Assembly: GCA_028693285.1 (NCBI GenBank)
Contig: JAQUVQ010000015.1
Location: forward strand, 1 to 51,540
DNA length: 51,540 nt
Direction: 5' to 3'
DNA from: Smithellaceae bacterium
Lineage (GTDB): Bacteria > Desulfobacterota > Syntrophia > Syntrophales > Smithellaceae
Part shown: in pieces, positions 6,910-15,288 of the stretch
How positions within the stretch are numbered: position 1 is the first letter of the stretch
How the letters are laid out: the number at the start of each line of letters is the position of its first letter
Translations under genes and position numbers: made by a program
The notes under the pieces: generated by a model
Told to the model about the DNA's origin: nothing
Seen by the model: only the letters and a program-made list of their open reading frames with translations
The model's database searches: none

Positions 6910-7791
6910 CTAGTCCTTGGGCAGATCATTCCTGAACATGAGGAAGTAGGTAACCCCGATGAAAAGGAATCCGCCGAAGATGTTTCCGATGGTTGCGGGG
7001 ATCAGGTTCCAGATCCAGATATCGCCCCACGAAAGCCCTCCGTTGGCCAGAAGCAGTCCGCCTTTCTTCGCGATGACGGCCGGGTACCAATCGGTTAGGA
7101 ATTTTCCCGCCGGAAGAAAATACATGTTGGCCACGCAGTGCTCGAAGCCGGTTGCGACGAAGGCCATGATCGGGAACCAGATGCCGAAAAATTTTCCGAT
7201 GATGTCGTCCGCCGTAATAGCCAGCAGAATGGCGATGTTGACCAGGAAGTTACAGCCGATGGCCTTGATGAAGCAGGACCATAGGCCCGCGCCGCCGACG
7301 GCCTTGTATTCAAGGATTTTCGCCACGGCGATTCCGACCGCGTTGTCCCCGAATGCGTTCACGGCCATGGTGCCGTCCGGCTGTCCCGTGACAAAGGGTC
7401 CGATCACCATGACGTACGCGTAGGCCAGCGAGCCGACAAAGTTTCCGATGTAAACCCATACCCAGTTTCTCATGACGGCGCCCCAGGTGACCTTCTTCAT
7501 CATGGCGGCCACGGGGACGATCATGCAGTCGCCGGTGAAGAGCTCCATGCCGGTGAGGACGATGGCAATCAGGCCGACAGGGAAGACCGCGCCGCTGATT
7601 AACTTGGCCATGCCCGCTCCGAGAATCGGCGCCGCTCCGGTTGAGCAGACGGTACACAGCGCCGCTCCGATGGCGATGTAGGCGCCCGCCATGAATCCTC
7701 GAAGCAGCAGATTAAAGATTGAAAGTTTTGCCTTGCCGACTCCCGCGTTACCGACGAGAGCGACCATTTTTGCGGGGGGATTGAAAGCCAT
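6910..7791 (-). CDS. formate/nitrite transporter family protein (FocA/FdhC type)
   Basis: A 293-residue inner-membrane channel protein with six predicted helices, the usual FNT length. It has the family's N-terminal LRGFMAGAYIAIGAAL segment, the GMELFTGDCMI half-helix motif and the FEHCVANMYFLP motif, whose histidine corresponds to the conserved pore histidine of FocA. Members transport formate, nitrite or hydrosulfide; with SatP and an oxalate/formate-type MFS protein alongside, formate is the best guess. AGGAGG is positioned before the ATG. It appears to head FNT-OB fold-46-residue gene, and the 80-residue gene lies 176 bases upstream. Confidence 0.92.
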   Translation of the reverse strand: MAFNPPAKMVALVGNAGVGKAKLSIFNLLLRGFMAGAYIAIGAALCTVCSTGAAPILGAGMAKLISGAVFPVGLIAIVLTGMELFTGDCMIVPVAAMMKKVTWGAVMRNWVWVYIGNFVGSLAYAYVMVIGPFVTGQPDGTMAVNAFGDNAVGIAVAKILEYKAVGGAGLWSCFIKAIGCNFLVNIAILLAITADDIIGKFFGIWFPIMAFVATGFEHCVANMYFLPAGKFLTDWYPAVIAKKGGLLLANGGLSWGDIWIWNLIPATIGNIFGGFLFIGVTYFLMFRNDLPKD

Positions 7792-7967
7792 GAAATATTA
7801 CCTCCTGTATTTTTGATTTTTCATGCAAAAGGACCGTCCCCTGCACGGCCGCTTCGCATAATGATGTTTCGCTGAAATAAACGCACCAACGCGCGGTGAC
7901 CGTGCCTGAAAGGCCGGTTTGAATCTGAAGTCGGCGTGGATGCGAAAAAGATGCGGAGAGCTGCACT

Positions 7968-8210
7968 TTAACTGGCAAAGGCTTCCGCGACTTTTTTCTT
8001 CCAGATGCAGAGAAGCTTTTGTCCGTGGGGCTGGCACTGAATCAGCTCCCACTCGCTCTCGCCTTCCTTGTCGAGAATTCCCTTGAAGTGGTCCTGGCTG
8101 CCCGGGATGCCGTCAATGACGCAGGTTCCCGTATCGTTGCAGGAAATGGCCTCGGGCGGAATGAGGCGGTCCAGATCGATGATGCTTGTTTTGTACTTCC
8201 ATCTTGCCAT
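7968..8210 (-). CDS. 80-residue conserved protein, DUF4177-like
   Basis: A soluble protein starting MARWKYKTSIIDLDRL, with a middle segment GTCVIDGIPGSQDHF and an ending that includes EWELIQCQPHGQKLLCIWKKK. The WKYK start and the GE-x-EWELIQ pattern recall DUF4177-type small proteins, whose function is unknown. GGAGG lies eight bases before the ATG. A consensus promoter and two palindromes lie directly upstream (8238-8310), so expression is probably strong and controlled. It precedes the formate transporter gene on the same strand. Confidence 0.7.
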   Translation of the reverse strand: MARWKYKTSIIDLDRLIPPEAISCNDTGTCVIDGIPGSQDHFKGILDKEGESEWELIQCQPHGQKLLCIWKKKVAEAFAS

Positions 8211-8237
8211 GGTGATACCTCCATTGAGTTATGATTT

Positions 8238-8310
8238 AGACTTTTTAAAAAGTCTTGATGACCACGCGGAGTATAGGGAACGGGGTCTTTGATGTCAAGA
8301 AAATCTTGAC
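8238..8310 (-). promoter_or_regulatory. strong sigma-70 promoter with two palindromes, upstream of the 80-residue gene
   Basis: On the minus strand TTGACA (8293-8298) and TATACT (8270-8275) are separated by exactly 17 bases, a near-consensus promoter. GTCAAGA-AAA-TCTTGAC (8294-8310) overlaps the -35 box. A second, perfect 18-bp palindrome AGACTTTTTAAAAAGTCT (8238-8255) lies about ten bases after the expected start point. Both share a TCTTGA-like core, so a repressor or activator may bind here. Confidence 0.7.
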
Positions 8311-8343
8311 CGCCGGTCGGTAAATGAGGGCGGCCACAAAAAA

Positions 8344-8372
8344 GCCCCCGCAGGGCAAATCCATGCGGGGGC
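8344..8372 (-). terminator. intrinsic terminator of the MFS transporter gene
   Basis: GCCCCCGCA (8344-8352) pairs with TGCGGGGGC (8364-8372). On the minus strand the stem is followed by TTTTTTGTGG. It lies 23 bases after the MFS stop codon and separates it from the next promoter. Confidence 0.85.
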
Positions 8373-8394
8373 TTTTGTTTTAATAATCAATCGG

Positions 8395-9687
8395 TTACGC
8401 TTTTTTACCCTTTGGCGGTTTGTAGACCAGAGCGATAAAGAAACCGACAACGAGCAGAATGGCCGCGATGTACAGTGCCTGGGGCTTGAAGGCTTCGAAC
8501 ACAAAGGGGCCGATAATGCCGGCCGCGCTCCATGCGGTCAGCATGAATCCGTAAACCTTGCCGATGTAGGCCGGACCGAAGGCGTCCGCCGCAAAGGCGG
8601 GCATGGTGGCGAATCCGCCGCCGTAGCAGGCCAGCAGATAGCAGGACACCACGATGAACAGGTAGTAATTGGAGATGTAGCCCATGGCCACCAGGAGATA
8701 AATAACGGCCTGCGACGCGAACATGATCATGAAGACCATCCGGCGTCCGATATTGTCGGAAATCTTTGCCCAGAAGAGTCTTCCCAAACCATTGAAGATG
8801 GCCGCAACCGCCACGACCGTGCCGCCGGCGGCGGCGACCACCGCTACCTGTTCAGGCGTCAGATCGCCGAGAAGGCCCATGGTTTTTCTGTAAACATCCT
8901 GCGCAAGCGGAGAATGCTGGGAAATCAGGCCCAGACCGGCGGAAACGTTGAGGCACAGCATGGCCCACAGCATCCACCACTGGGGTCTTTTCACCGCCTC
9001 GCCGAACATGAAAGAATCCGCCGCGCTGACGGAGCTAGCCGCGGGCTTGAACCCGGCGGGAAGCCATCCCTTGGGCGGATCTTTGAATAACTGCGCTGCG
9101 CCGGTAACCAGAATCAGGAAAATAACGCCCCAGATGTACCAGGTCATGGCAACGCCGGAAGAAATGACTTTGCCGGCCGCGTCCACTTCCTTGAAGGATG
9201 CGATCATGGCCGGCGCGATTTTTCCCATAAAAAAAGCGCCCGCGCCGAATCCCATCACCGCGAGACCCGTCACCAGGCCGCGTTTGTCCGGAAACCAGCG
9301 GATCAGGGTGGCAATCGGGGTCACGTAGCCGAAACCGTTGCCCAGAGCGGCGATCATGCCGAAGCCGAGATATAGAAGAGCGATGCTTCCCACCTGGTCC
9401 GCGTATCCGGCAACCAGTGTGCCGATTCCGAAAAGAATGCCGCCGATCGTCGCGACAAAGCGGGGTCCTTTCTTATCCACCAGCGTGCCGCCGAACGCGG
9501 CCGCAAGTCCGATGATCAACATCAGAAGCATAAAGGTGTACTGCACCGTTTTGCCATCCCAGCCGTGCATGTTCATCAACGGCATTTTGAAAACGGACCA
9601 CGCGTACACGGTGCCGAGGCAGAGCTGAATGACGACTGCGGCGGCGGCGATCCCCCATCGTTTTGTTTCCAGATTCTCATTAGACAT
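8395..9687 (-). CDS. MFS transporter, oxalate/formate antiporter (OFA) family
   Basis: A 430-residue protein with twelve predicted membrane helices. The first helix region has RWGIAAAAVVIQLCLGTVYAW, followed by the segment with GGTLVDKKGPRF, and the loop GFGYVTPIATLIRWFPDKRG, all typical of the OFA group that includes OxlT. Substrates of this group include oxalate, formate and other small carboxylates, and many members are uncharacterised. The start at 9687 is chosen because GGGAGG lies nine bases upstream; the ATG at 9696 would sit directly on the ribosome-binding site. It is monocistronic with its own terminator. Confidence 0.88.
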   Translation of the reverse strand: MSNENLETKRWGIAAAAVVIQLCLGTVYAWSVFKMPLMNMHGWDGKTVQYTFMLLMLIIGLAAAFGGTLVDKKGPRFVATIGGILFGIGTLVAGYADQVGSIALLYLGFGMIAALGNGFGYVTPIATLIRWFPDKRGLVTGLAVMGFGAGAFFMGKIAPAMIASFKEVDAAGKVISSGVAMTWYIWGVIFLILVTGAAQLFKDPPKGWLPAGFKPAASSVSAADSFMFGEAVKRPQWWMLWAMLCLNVSAGLGLISQHSPLAQDVYRKTMGLLGDLTPEQVAVVAAAGGTVVAVAAIFNGLGRLFWAKISDNIGRRMVFMIMFASQAVIYLLVAMGYISNYYLFIVVSCYLLACYGGGFATMPAFAADAFGPAYIGKVYGFMLTAWSAAGIIGPFVFEAFKPQALYIAAILLVVGFFIALVYKPPKGKKA

Positions 9688-10010
9688 ACAAGACATCCTC
9701 CCTTTCCTTTGCTAAGGCCTGAAATATTTTTAGTGACGCTTTGAAAATACCTGTATCGTCGGATATTTAATCGCGACAAAAAACAAAAAACGAGTTGCGT
9801 TCATAGCATAAAAGGCACAAGTCTGACAAGGGGCATATTCAATTTTTTTCATCGGTTCAAAGACACTCCGCCCAACCGTTCCCGCAGCCCAAAAATGATG
9901 CTCAGGACCCTTGCCGCTCCATCTTTTGACCGGCTGAAAAGAAGGAGGGCGGTTGTCAAAATGCGCGGGATTGTTATATTACCATTGAGAACATTCTAAA
10001 GGGGAAAAGC
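9688..10010. other. divergent intergenic region with a promoter for the radical SAM gene
   Basis: No gene is visible in this 323-base gap. TTGTCA (9953-9958) and TATATT (9975-9980) with a 16-base spacer form a good plus-strand promoter about 30 bases before the ATG at 10011, and AAAGGGGAAAAGC supplies the ribosome-binding site. A weaker TTGTCG/GATACA pair on the minus strand near 9738-9780 could serve the MFS gene. The middle part is AT-rich. Confidence 0.55.
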
Positions 10011-11126
10011 ATGGCATTGAGCGCGAAAACCGAATCTTATCGGAAGCAGGTGGAAAACATAGGAAAAATGACGTTTGCCATAGGAGTGTACAGGCCTCCC
10101 AGCGAAGGCGGCAACGCCTCCCTTTTGCTGCGGATTACGGAAAACTGCCCGTGGAATAAATGCACCTTTTGCGAAATGTACAAGGGGCATCCCTTCGGCT
10201 ACCGGCCGGTAGCCGACATCAAGGCGGACATCGACGCCGTCAAAGACATCGCGGACGAAATCCGGGAAATCTCCATCAAGTCGGGGAACGAAGGGCGTCT
10301 CAACCGCGAGGTGCTTCAGGCGATTCTGGGCGTCGATCCGTATTTGCGGGAAAACTACTGCTTCTCTTCCGTTTTCAACTGGCTGTACTACGGCGGAAAA
10401 ACGGCCTTTCTTCAGGACGCCAACAGCATGATCATGAGGCCCGGCGAATTTGTCGAGGTGCTGCAACATTTGCGAAAAACGCTCGTCAGCCTCACCCGGG
10501 TGACGTCCTATACACGATCAAAAACGCTGGCGCAAAGGAAGCCGGAGGAACTGGCCGCGATTCGCGAAGCGGGTCTGGACCGCATTCATGTCGGTCTGGA
10601 AACGGGCGATGATGAAATTTTGAAAATCATCCGCAAAGGCGTTACCAGCGAGGAGCAGATCGAAGGCGGCAAAAAAGCGATGGCCGCCGGTTTTCAGCTT
10701 TCCGAGTACTGGATGCCCGATCTGGGCGGCAGGGAGCGCTGGCGCCGGCACGCGGAGAATACGGCGCGCGTGCTCAGCGCGATCAATCCGCACTACATCC
10801 GGTCTCGCCCCCTGGTGCCCCGTCAGGGCACGGAACTTTTTGAGGAATACGAACGGGGAAGGCTGCATATTTCATCGCCCCACGAACGGCTGGAAGAATT
10901 GCAGGTGATGATCGAAAACCTGAACGTCACTTCGCGCGTCTGCTTTGACCACAATATGAACGCCTGGACCAACCGGCAGGGAGGCCTGCTTTTCTCCCAG
11001 TCCTATGAAGGCTACGAGTTTCCGAAGGAAAAACCGCAGGTGCTGGAGCTGATTCGTGAAGGCCTGTCCGTTGACGAGTCAAGGCATCTCGACATCAAGG
11101 AGCTCATTGCCCTGGGCTCGCTCTGA
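10011..11126 (+). CDS. radical SAM protein with CX4CX2C cluster motif
   Basis: A 371-residue cytosolic protein. The [4Fe-4S]/SAM motif is ENCPWNKCTFCEMY, with C46, C51 and C54, giving CX4CX2C instead of the common CX3CX2C. The downstream GLDRIHVGLETGDDEIL segment is the SAM-ribose/GGE-like region of Elp3/HemN-type members, and a TIM-barrel length follows. The C-terminal part (about 280-371) has no motif I recognise. The reaction is unknown. It is monocistronic between a promoter (9953-9980) and a terminator (11158-11196). Confidence 0.85.
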   Translation: MALSAKTESYRKQVENIGKMTFAIGVYRPPSEGGNASLLLRITENCPWNKCTFCEMYKGHPFGYRPVADIKADIDAVKDIADEIREISIKSGNEGRLNREVLQAILGVDPYLRENYCFSSVFNWLYYGGKTAFLQDANSMIMRPGEFVEVLQHLRKTLVSLTRVTSYTRSKTLAQRKPEELAAIREAGLDRIHVGLETGDDEILKIIRKGVTSEEQIEGGKKAMAAGFQLSEYWMPDLGGRERWRRHAENTARVLSAINPHYIRSRPLVPRQGTELFEEYERGRLHISSPHERLEELQVMIENLNVTSRVCFDHNMNAWTNRQGGLLFSQSYEGYEFPKEKPQVLELIREGLSVDESRHLDIKELIALGSL

Positions 11127-11157
11127 TCCCTCAGCGTCCCGTCGCGACCAGGCAAAG

Positions 11158-11196
11158 AAAAAGGGCGATTCCTGAAAGACCGGGAATCACCCTTTT
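11158..11196. terminator. bidirectional intrinsic terminator
   Basis: AAAAAGGG-C-GATTCC (11158-11172) pairs with GGAATC-A-CCCTTTTTT (11183-11196) with one mismatch. T-tracts exist on both strands, so it can end the radical SAM gene (plus) and the NuoF::GltD gene (minus). Confidence 0.8.
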
Positions 11197-11221
11197 TTAT
11201 TGAAGCGCTGATTGAAAAATC

Positions 11222-14200
11222 TTAAACCGATGCGTCGCAGCGCAGGCAGCGGCAGGCTTCCTTCATGGCGTCTTCGCGGCTGAAGCCCAGCTCCACTTCC
11301 GCGAAGCTCATCTTGCGCGTCGCATGGTGCATTTCGGGCATCGGCATCTGCGGCGTTTCGACCGATTCGTCGTCGATCACCAGCGGCACGTCGATCTTTT
11401 CGAGCGCCGGCTTTTCGTAGGCCGGTTCATGGTTTGCCTGGCGAATGGCCGCGTCGATGTCGTCGGCGGCCTGATGCCCCGCCGCGATGGCTCCAATGAC
11501 GGTGTCGGGCCCGGTTTCCGCGTCGCCGCCCGCGAAGTAGCGGGGGTTCGTCGTCCGGGATTTGAAGCCCTTGCCGACCGTGTAGCAATCCCACTTGTTG
11601 ATTTCGACGCCGGACTTTTTGTCGATGAAGCTCATGTCCGGAACCTGGCCGATGGCGGCCACGATCGCATCAACGGCCAGCGTGAATTCGGAGCCTTCGA
11701 TCGCCACGGGCCGCTTGCGGCCGCTCGCGTCAAAGTCGCCCAGCTTCATGCGCTGGCAGGTAATGGAGCTGACCTTGCCTTTTGCGCCGTCGATTTTCAG
11801 CGGAGCGATCAGGTATTCGATCTTGATGCCTTCTTCTTCCGCCGCCTTGATTTCCTCTTCCGCCGCGGGCATGTCCGCTCTCAAACGGCGGTACAGGATG
11901 GTGACCTCCGAACCGAGGCGGAGCGCCACGCGGGCCGCGTCGATGGCCGAGTTTCCGCCGCCGATGACGGCCACTTTCTTGCCCAGCGTCTTTTCGCCCT
12001 TGAGCCATTTGTCTTCGTTGTTGTTGAAGTCGCGCAGGAATTCCACGCCGCCGAAGACGTTGACCAGGTCTTCGCCTTCCACGCGCATTTTCTGGCTCTT
12101 GTGCGCGCCGGTGGCGAGATAGAAGTAGTCAAAATCCTTTTCCAACTGCGCAAAGGAAATGTCTTTTCCCACGCGGGTGTTCAGACGGATCTCGACGCCC
12201 AGCGCGGCAATGTTGTCGATTTCTCCCTGCAGGATGTTGCGCGGCAGCCGGTAGGCCGGAATGCCCCAGCGCAGCATGCCGCCCGCGTAGGAAAGTTCTT
12301 CGAAAACGGTCACCTTGTAGCCGCGCAGCGCGAGGCCGCGCGCCGCGGTCAGGCCGGCGGGGCCGGCGCCGACGACGGCGATCTTTTCCTTGCGGGTGAC
12401 GGGCGCCGGATCGGTTTTCGGACGCGGCGCGTTGTCGGTGATGAAGCGTTTCAGGAACTTGATGGCCAGCGGCTCATCCATATTGCCGCGGCGGCACTTG
12501 GACTGGCACTTGTGATCGCAGACGCGGCCGCAGACCGACGGGAAGGGATTGGTCTGGAGCAGGATCTTGTAGGCGTCTTCAAACCGGCCTTCGCGCACCA
12601 GTGCAATGTAGGACGGAATGTCCATTTCCACCGGACAGGTGTGCTGGCAGGGGGATTTGAACATGGCCGAGCAGACGGTGGCCGGGCAGCGATGCTGAAA
12701 AATATGCTCTTCGTATTCCTTGCGGAAGTAGCGGATGGTGCTCAGCACGGGGTTGGGCGCCGTCTGTCCCAGGCCGCACAGCGCCGCGTTTTTAATGACG
12801 CCGGCCATTTCTTCGAGCAGTTCGATGTCGCCGGGTTTGCCTTTGCCCTGTGTGATGTTGGTCAGGATTTCCAGCATGCGTTTGGTGCCCTCGCGGCAGG
12901 GGGTGCATTTGCCGCAGGATTCATCCTGGCAGAAATCCATGAAGAACCGCGCCATGTCCACGGCGCACTTGTCTTCGTTCATGACGATCAGACCGCCGGA
13001 ACCCATAATGGCGCCGAGCTCCGCGACTTTTTCGTAGTCGACGGAGGCGTTGAGATGCTGCACCGGAATGCAGCCGCCGGACGGGCCGCCGAGCTGCGCG
13101 GCTTTGAACTTCTTGCCTTTGGGAATGCCGCCGCCGATGTCATAGACGATGGTGCCCAGTTTGGTGCCCATCGGGACTTCCACCAGGCCCACGTTGTTGA
13201 CGTCGCCGGTAAGGGCGAACACTTTCGTGCCCTTGCTCTTTTCGGTGCCGACCGACGCGTGCCACTTGGCGCCGCGCAGAATGATCTGCCCGACGTTGGC
13301 GAGCGTCTCCACGTTGTTTAAAATGCTGGGCTTCTGCCACAACCCTGCCACGGCGGGGAAGGGAGGACGGGGTCGGGGCATTCCGCGCTTGCCTTCAATG
13401 GAGGTCATGAGGGCTGTTTCCTCGCCGCAGACAAACGCGCCCGCGCCCTGGTAGATTTCCAGATCGAAGTCGAAGCCGGTGCCGAGGATGTCTTTGCCCA
13501 GAAGGCCGGCATCCTTGGCCTGCGCAATGGCGACGTTCAAACGGTGGATGGCCAGCGGATATTCCGCTCGGCAGTAAATGTATCCATGCTGGGAGCCGAT
13601 GGCTTTGGCGGCGATGACCATGCCTTCCAGAACCGCGTGCGGATCCGCTTCCAGAACGCTGCGGTCCATGAATGCTCCGGGATCGCCTTCATCGGCGTTG
13701 CATAAAACATATTTTACGTCGCTTTTGGAACCGGCGGCAAATTTCCATTTCAGACCGGTGGGGAATCCCGCGCCGCCTCGGCCGCGCAGCCCCGAATCCA
13801 GCATTTCCTGCACAATCTGTTCGGGCGTCATTTCGGTGAGCGCCTTGGCCATTCCCGCATAGCCGTCGCGGGCGATGTATTCTTCGATTTTTTCGGGATC
13901 GATCAGTCCGCGGTTTCTCAGCACCCGCAGTTCCTGGTGGGCGAAGAAGGGGATGTCCTGCATCGTGGGAATGGTTTTGTCCGTGCCGGGTTCGCGGTAA
14001 AGCAGTTTATCGACAACGCGGCCTTTGATCAGGTGTTCTTCGACCAGTTCGGGGATGTCGGCCGGCTTCAGGCTGATATAGATGACGCCTTCCGGGTAAA
14101 CCACCAGGATGGGGCCCAGCGCGCAGAATCCGTTGCAGCCGGTTTCGACCACTTTGATCTCTTCCGCCAGTTTTCTTTTGACCAGTTCTTCCAAAAGGGC

Positions 14201-14278
14201 ATTTTTAACGCCGAGGCTGCCGGAAGCCTGGCAGCCCGTTCCGCCGCAAATCAGTATGTGTGAACGAAATACTTTCAT
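11222..14278 (-). CDS. NuoF/HydB-GltD/NfnB fusion flavoprotein, bifurcating transhydrogenase subunit
   Basis: A 1018-residue fusion. Residues 1-90 are a thioredoxin-like [2Fe-2S] domain (C11, C16, C48, C52). Residues 110-520 are NuoF/HydB: glycine-rich FMN/NADH segment RGRGGAGFPTG (165-175), CNADEGDPGAF (193-203), GAFVCGEETAL (280-290) and a [4Fe-4S] site CGKCTPC (455-461) plus C501. Residues 525-940 are GltD/NfnB-like: eight cysteines for two clusters (531, 536, 544, 548, 583, 587, 591, 595), FAD site GAGPAGL (637-643), NADP(H) site GGGNSAIDAA (773-782) and GDAETGPDTVIGAIAAG (918-934). A CRCLRCD tail follows. The GltD part replaces the ferredoxin-like tail of classical HydB. With the next two genes this fits an NADH/NADPH/ferredoxin transhydrogenase; the start at 14278 is preferred to 14302 because the ribosome-binding site lies between them. 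Confidence 0.9.
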   Translation of the reverse strand: MKVFRSHILICGGTGCQASGSLGVKNALLEELVKRKLAEEIKVVETGCNGFCALGPILVVYPEGVIYISLKPADIPELVEEHLIKGRVVDKLLYREPGTDKTIPTMQDIPFFAHQELRVLRNRGLIDPEKIEEYIARDGYAGMAKALTEMTPEQIVQEMLDSGLRGRGGAGFPTGLKWKFAAGSKSDVKYVLCNADEGDPGAFMDRSVLEADPHAVLEGMVIAAKAIGSQHGYIYCRAEYPLAIHRLNVAIAQAKDAGLLGKDILGTGFDFDLEIYQGAGAFVCGEETALMTSIEGKRGMPRPRPPFPAVAGLWQKPSILNNVETLANVGQIILRGAKWHASVGTEKSKGTKVFALTGDVNNVGLVEVPMGTKLGTIVYDIGGGIPKGKKFKAAQLGGPSGGCIPVQHLNASVDYEKVAELGAIMGSGGLIVMNEDKCAVDMARFFMDFCQDESCGKCTPCREGTKRMLEILTNITQGKGKPGDIELLEEMAGVIKNAALCGLGQTAPNPVLSTIRYFRKEYEEHIFQHRCPATVCSAMFKSPCQHTCPVEMDIPSYIALVREGRFEDAYKILLQTNPFPSVCGRVCDHKCQSKCRRGNMDEPLAIKFLKRFITDNAPRPKTDPAPVTRKEKIAVVGAGPAGLTAARGLALRGYKVTVFEELSYAGGMLRWGIPAYRLPRNILQGEIDNIAALGVEIRLNTRVGKDISFAQLEKDFDYFYLATGAHKSQKMRVEGEDLVNVFGGVEFLRDFNNNEDKWLKGEKTLGKKVAVIGGGNSAIDAARVALRLGSEVTILYRRLRADMPAAEEEIKAAEEEGIKIEYLIAPLKIDGAKGKVSSITCQRMKLGDFDASGRKRPVAIEGSEFTLAVDAIVAAIGQVPDMSFIDKKSGVEINKWDCYTVGKGFKSRTTNPRYFAGGDAETGPDTVIGAIAAGHQAADDIDAAIRQANHEPAYEKPALEKIDVPLVIDDESVETPQMPMPEMHHATRKMSFAEVELGFSREDAMKEACRCLRCDASV

Positions 14279-14344
14279 GAATCCAATATCCTCCTTAATC
14301 ATCAGGCCACGGGTCGCATCAGGGCCGCGGGCATGATGAACTGT

Positions 14345-14728
14345 TTATTTTAGAACTTCAGAGCCTTTGGCCAGCACAAAGGGCGTTTGTATTTCCCCCG
14401 CCAGAATATGACGCTTGAATATCTGCCTCATTTTGTTGGGATTGACGTATTCGTATTTGATCGGCTCGGCATTCAGAACTTCGACGGTCACGAGCGGTTC
14501 GCGGCTGCACAGGCCCATGCAGCCGGAGGTGGTGACCACCACGTCCTGCACTTTGGCGGCTTCAATTTCTTCCAGCAGCGTGTCCATGACTTCCTTCGCG
14601 CCGGAAGCGATGCCGCAGGTTCCCATATGAACAGTGACCTTGACGCGGCGGTCGCCGTCGCGCAAAGACATTTCCTTGTGGACTTTCTCCTTAATTTTTT
14701 TCAAATCATCGATGGTTATTTTCGCCAT
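14345..14728 (-). CDS. thioredoxin-like [2Fe-2S] ferredoxin
   Basis: A 127-residue protein with an N-terminal helical part (1-28) and a thioredoxin-like [2Fe-2S] fold. Cysteines are C38 (in MGTCGIASGAKEV), C70 and C74 (in SGCMGLCSREP). Only three of the classical four ligands are evident, a pattern I recall from relatives next to HydABC/NuoEF-type genes. It lies between the NuoE-like and NuoF::GltD genes on the same strand, with GGAGG eight bases before the ATG, and is probably an electron-transfer subunit or partner of that complex. Confidence 0.85.
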   Translation of the reverse strand: MAKITIDDLKKIKEKVHKEMSLRDGDRRVKVTVHMGTCGIASGAKEVMDTLLEEIEAAKVQDVVVTTSGCMGLCSREPLVTVEVLNAEPIKYEYVNPNKMRQIFKRHILAGEIQTPFVLAKGSEVLK

Positions 14729-14764
14729 GGGCGTGTCCTCCGTTATCTTTTGATCGGTAATGAA

Positions 14765-15259
14765 TTAATTGTATTGACTCAGGACCTCTTTGATCTTGGC
14801 GGGCTTGACGCGCCCGTGAACATCTTCATCTACGACAATGACCGGCCCCAGACCGCAGGCGCCGAGACAGCGGACGGATTCCAGCGTGAACATGCGGTCC
14901 TCCGTCGTCTCCCCTTCCTTGATTCCGAACTGTCTCTGGAGCGCCTCCGCGAGCGCCTTGCCTCCGCGAACGTAGCAGGCCGTGCCCAGGCAGACGCGAA
15001 CCGTGTGCTTGCCTCGCGGGGTCATGGTGAAGAACGAGTAAAAGGTGACCACGCCATAGACGCGGCTCAGCGGCAGATTCAGGCCGGCGGCAATTCTTTT
15101 CTGCACGGGAAGCGGCAGGTATTCCAGACAGACCTGCGCCTCTTCGAGAACTGGAATCAGGCCGCCTGCCTTTCCCTTGTGCTTGTTGATAATGCTGTCC
15201 AACTTTGCCACCTGTTCCGGAGTGAACTCTTTCAACAACTCTGTATCTTCGGCTTTCAT
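14765..15259 (-). CDS. NuoE/HydC-like [2Fe-2S] subunit
   Basis: A 164-residue protein of the 24-kDa NADH dehydrogenase subunit family. An N-terminal helical bundle with GGLIPVLEEAQ precedes the SRVYGVVTFYSFF segment, and the [2Fe-2S] thioredoxin fold has four cysteines in VCLGTACYVRGG and SVRCLGACGLGP. The ATG at 15259 has GAGGAGG at six bases and is preferred to the upstream 15274. It is the first gene of the three-gene electron-transfer set, 29 bases after the HATPase gene. In HydABC/Stn-type complexes this subunit passes electrons to or from the NuoF-like subunit. Confidence 0.93.
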   Translation of the reverse strand: MKAEDTELLKEFTPEQVAKLDSIINKHKGKAGGLIPVLEEAQVCLEYLPLPVQKRIAAGLNLPLSRVYGVVTFYSFFTMTPRGKHTVRVCLGTACYVRGGKALAEALQRQFGIKEGETTEDRMFTLESVRCLGACGLGPVIVVDEDVHGRVKPAKIKEVLSQYN

Positions 15260-15288
15260 GTACGTCCTCCTCAAATCTTCGCGGCGCG

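Noticed and set aside
11324..13321. A 665-codon open frame on the plus strand, opposite the NuoF::GltD gene.
   Set aside because: It is antisense to a gene with clear motifs and its protein looks like high-GC shadow sequence rich in Arg, Val and His; no motif or ribosome-binding site was seen.
14345..14728. Loss of a cluster ligand as a sign of a degraded ferredoxin.
   Set aside because: The three-cysteine pattern appears to be usual for this small protein beside HydABC-type genes, so it is not taken as decay.
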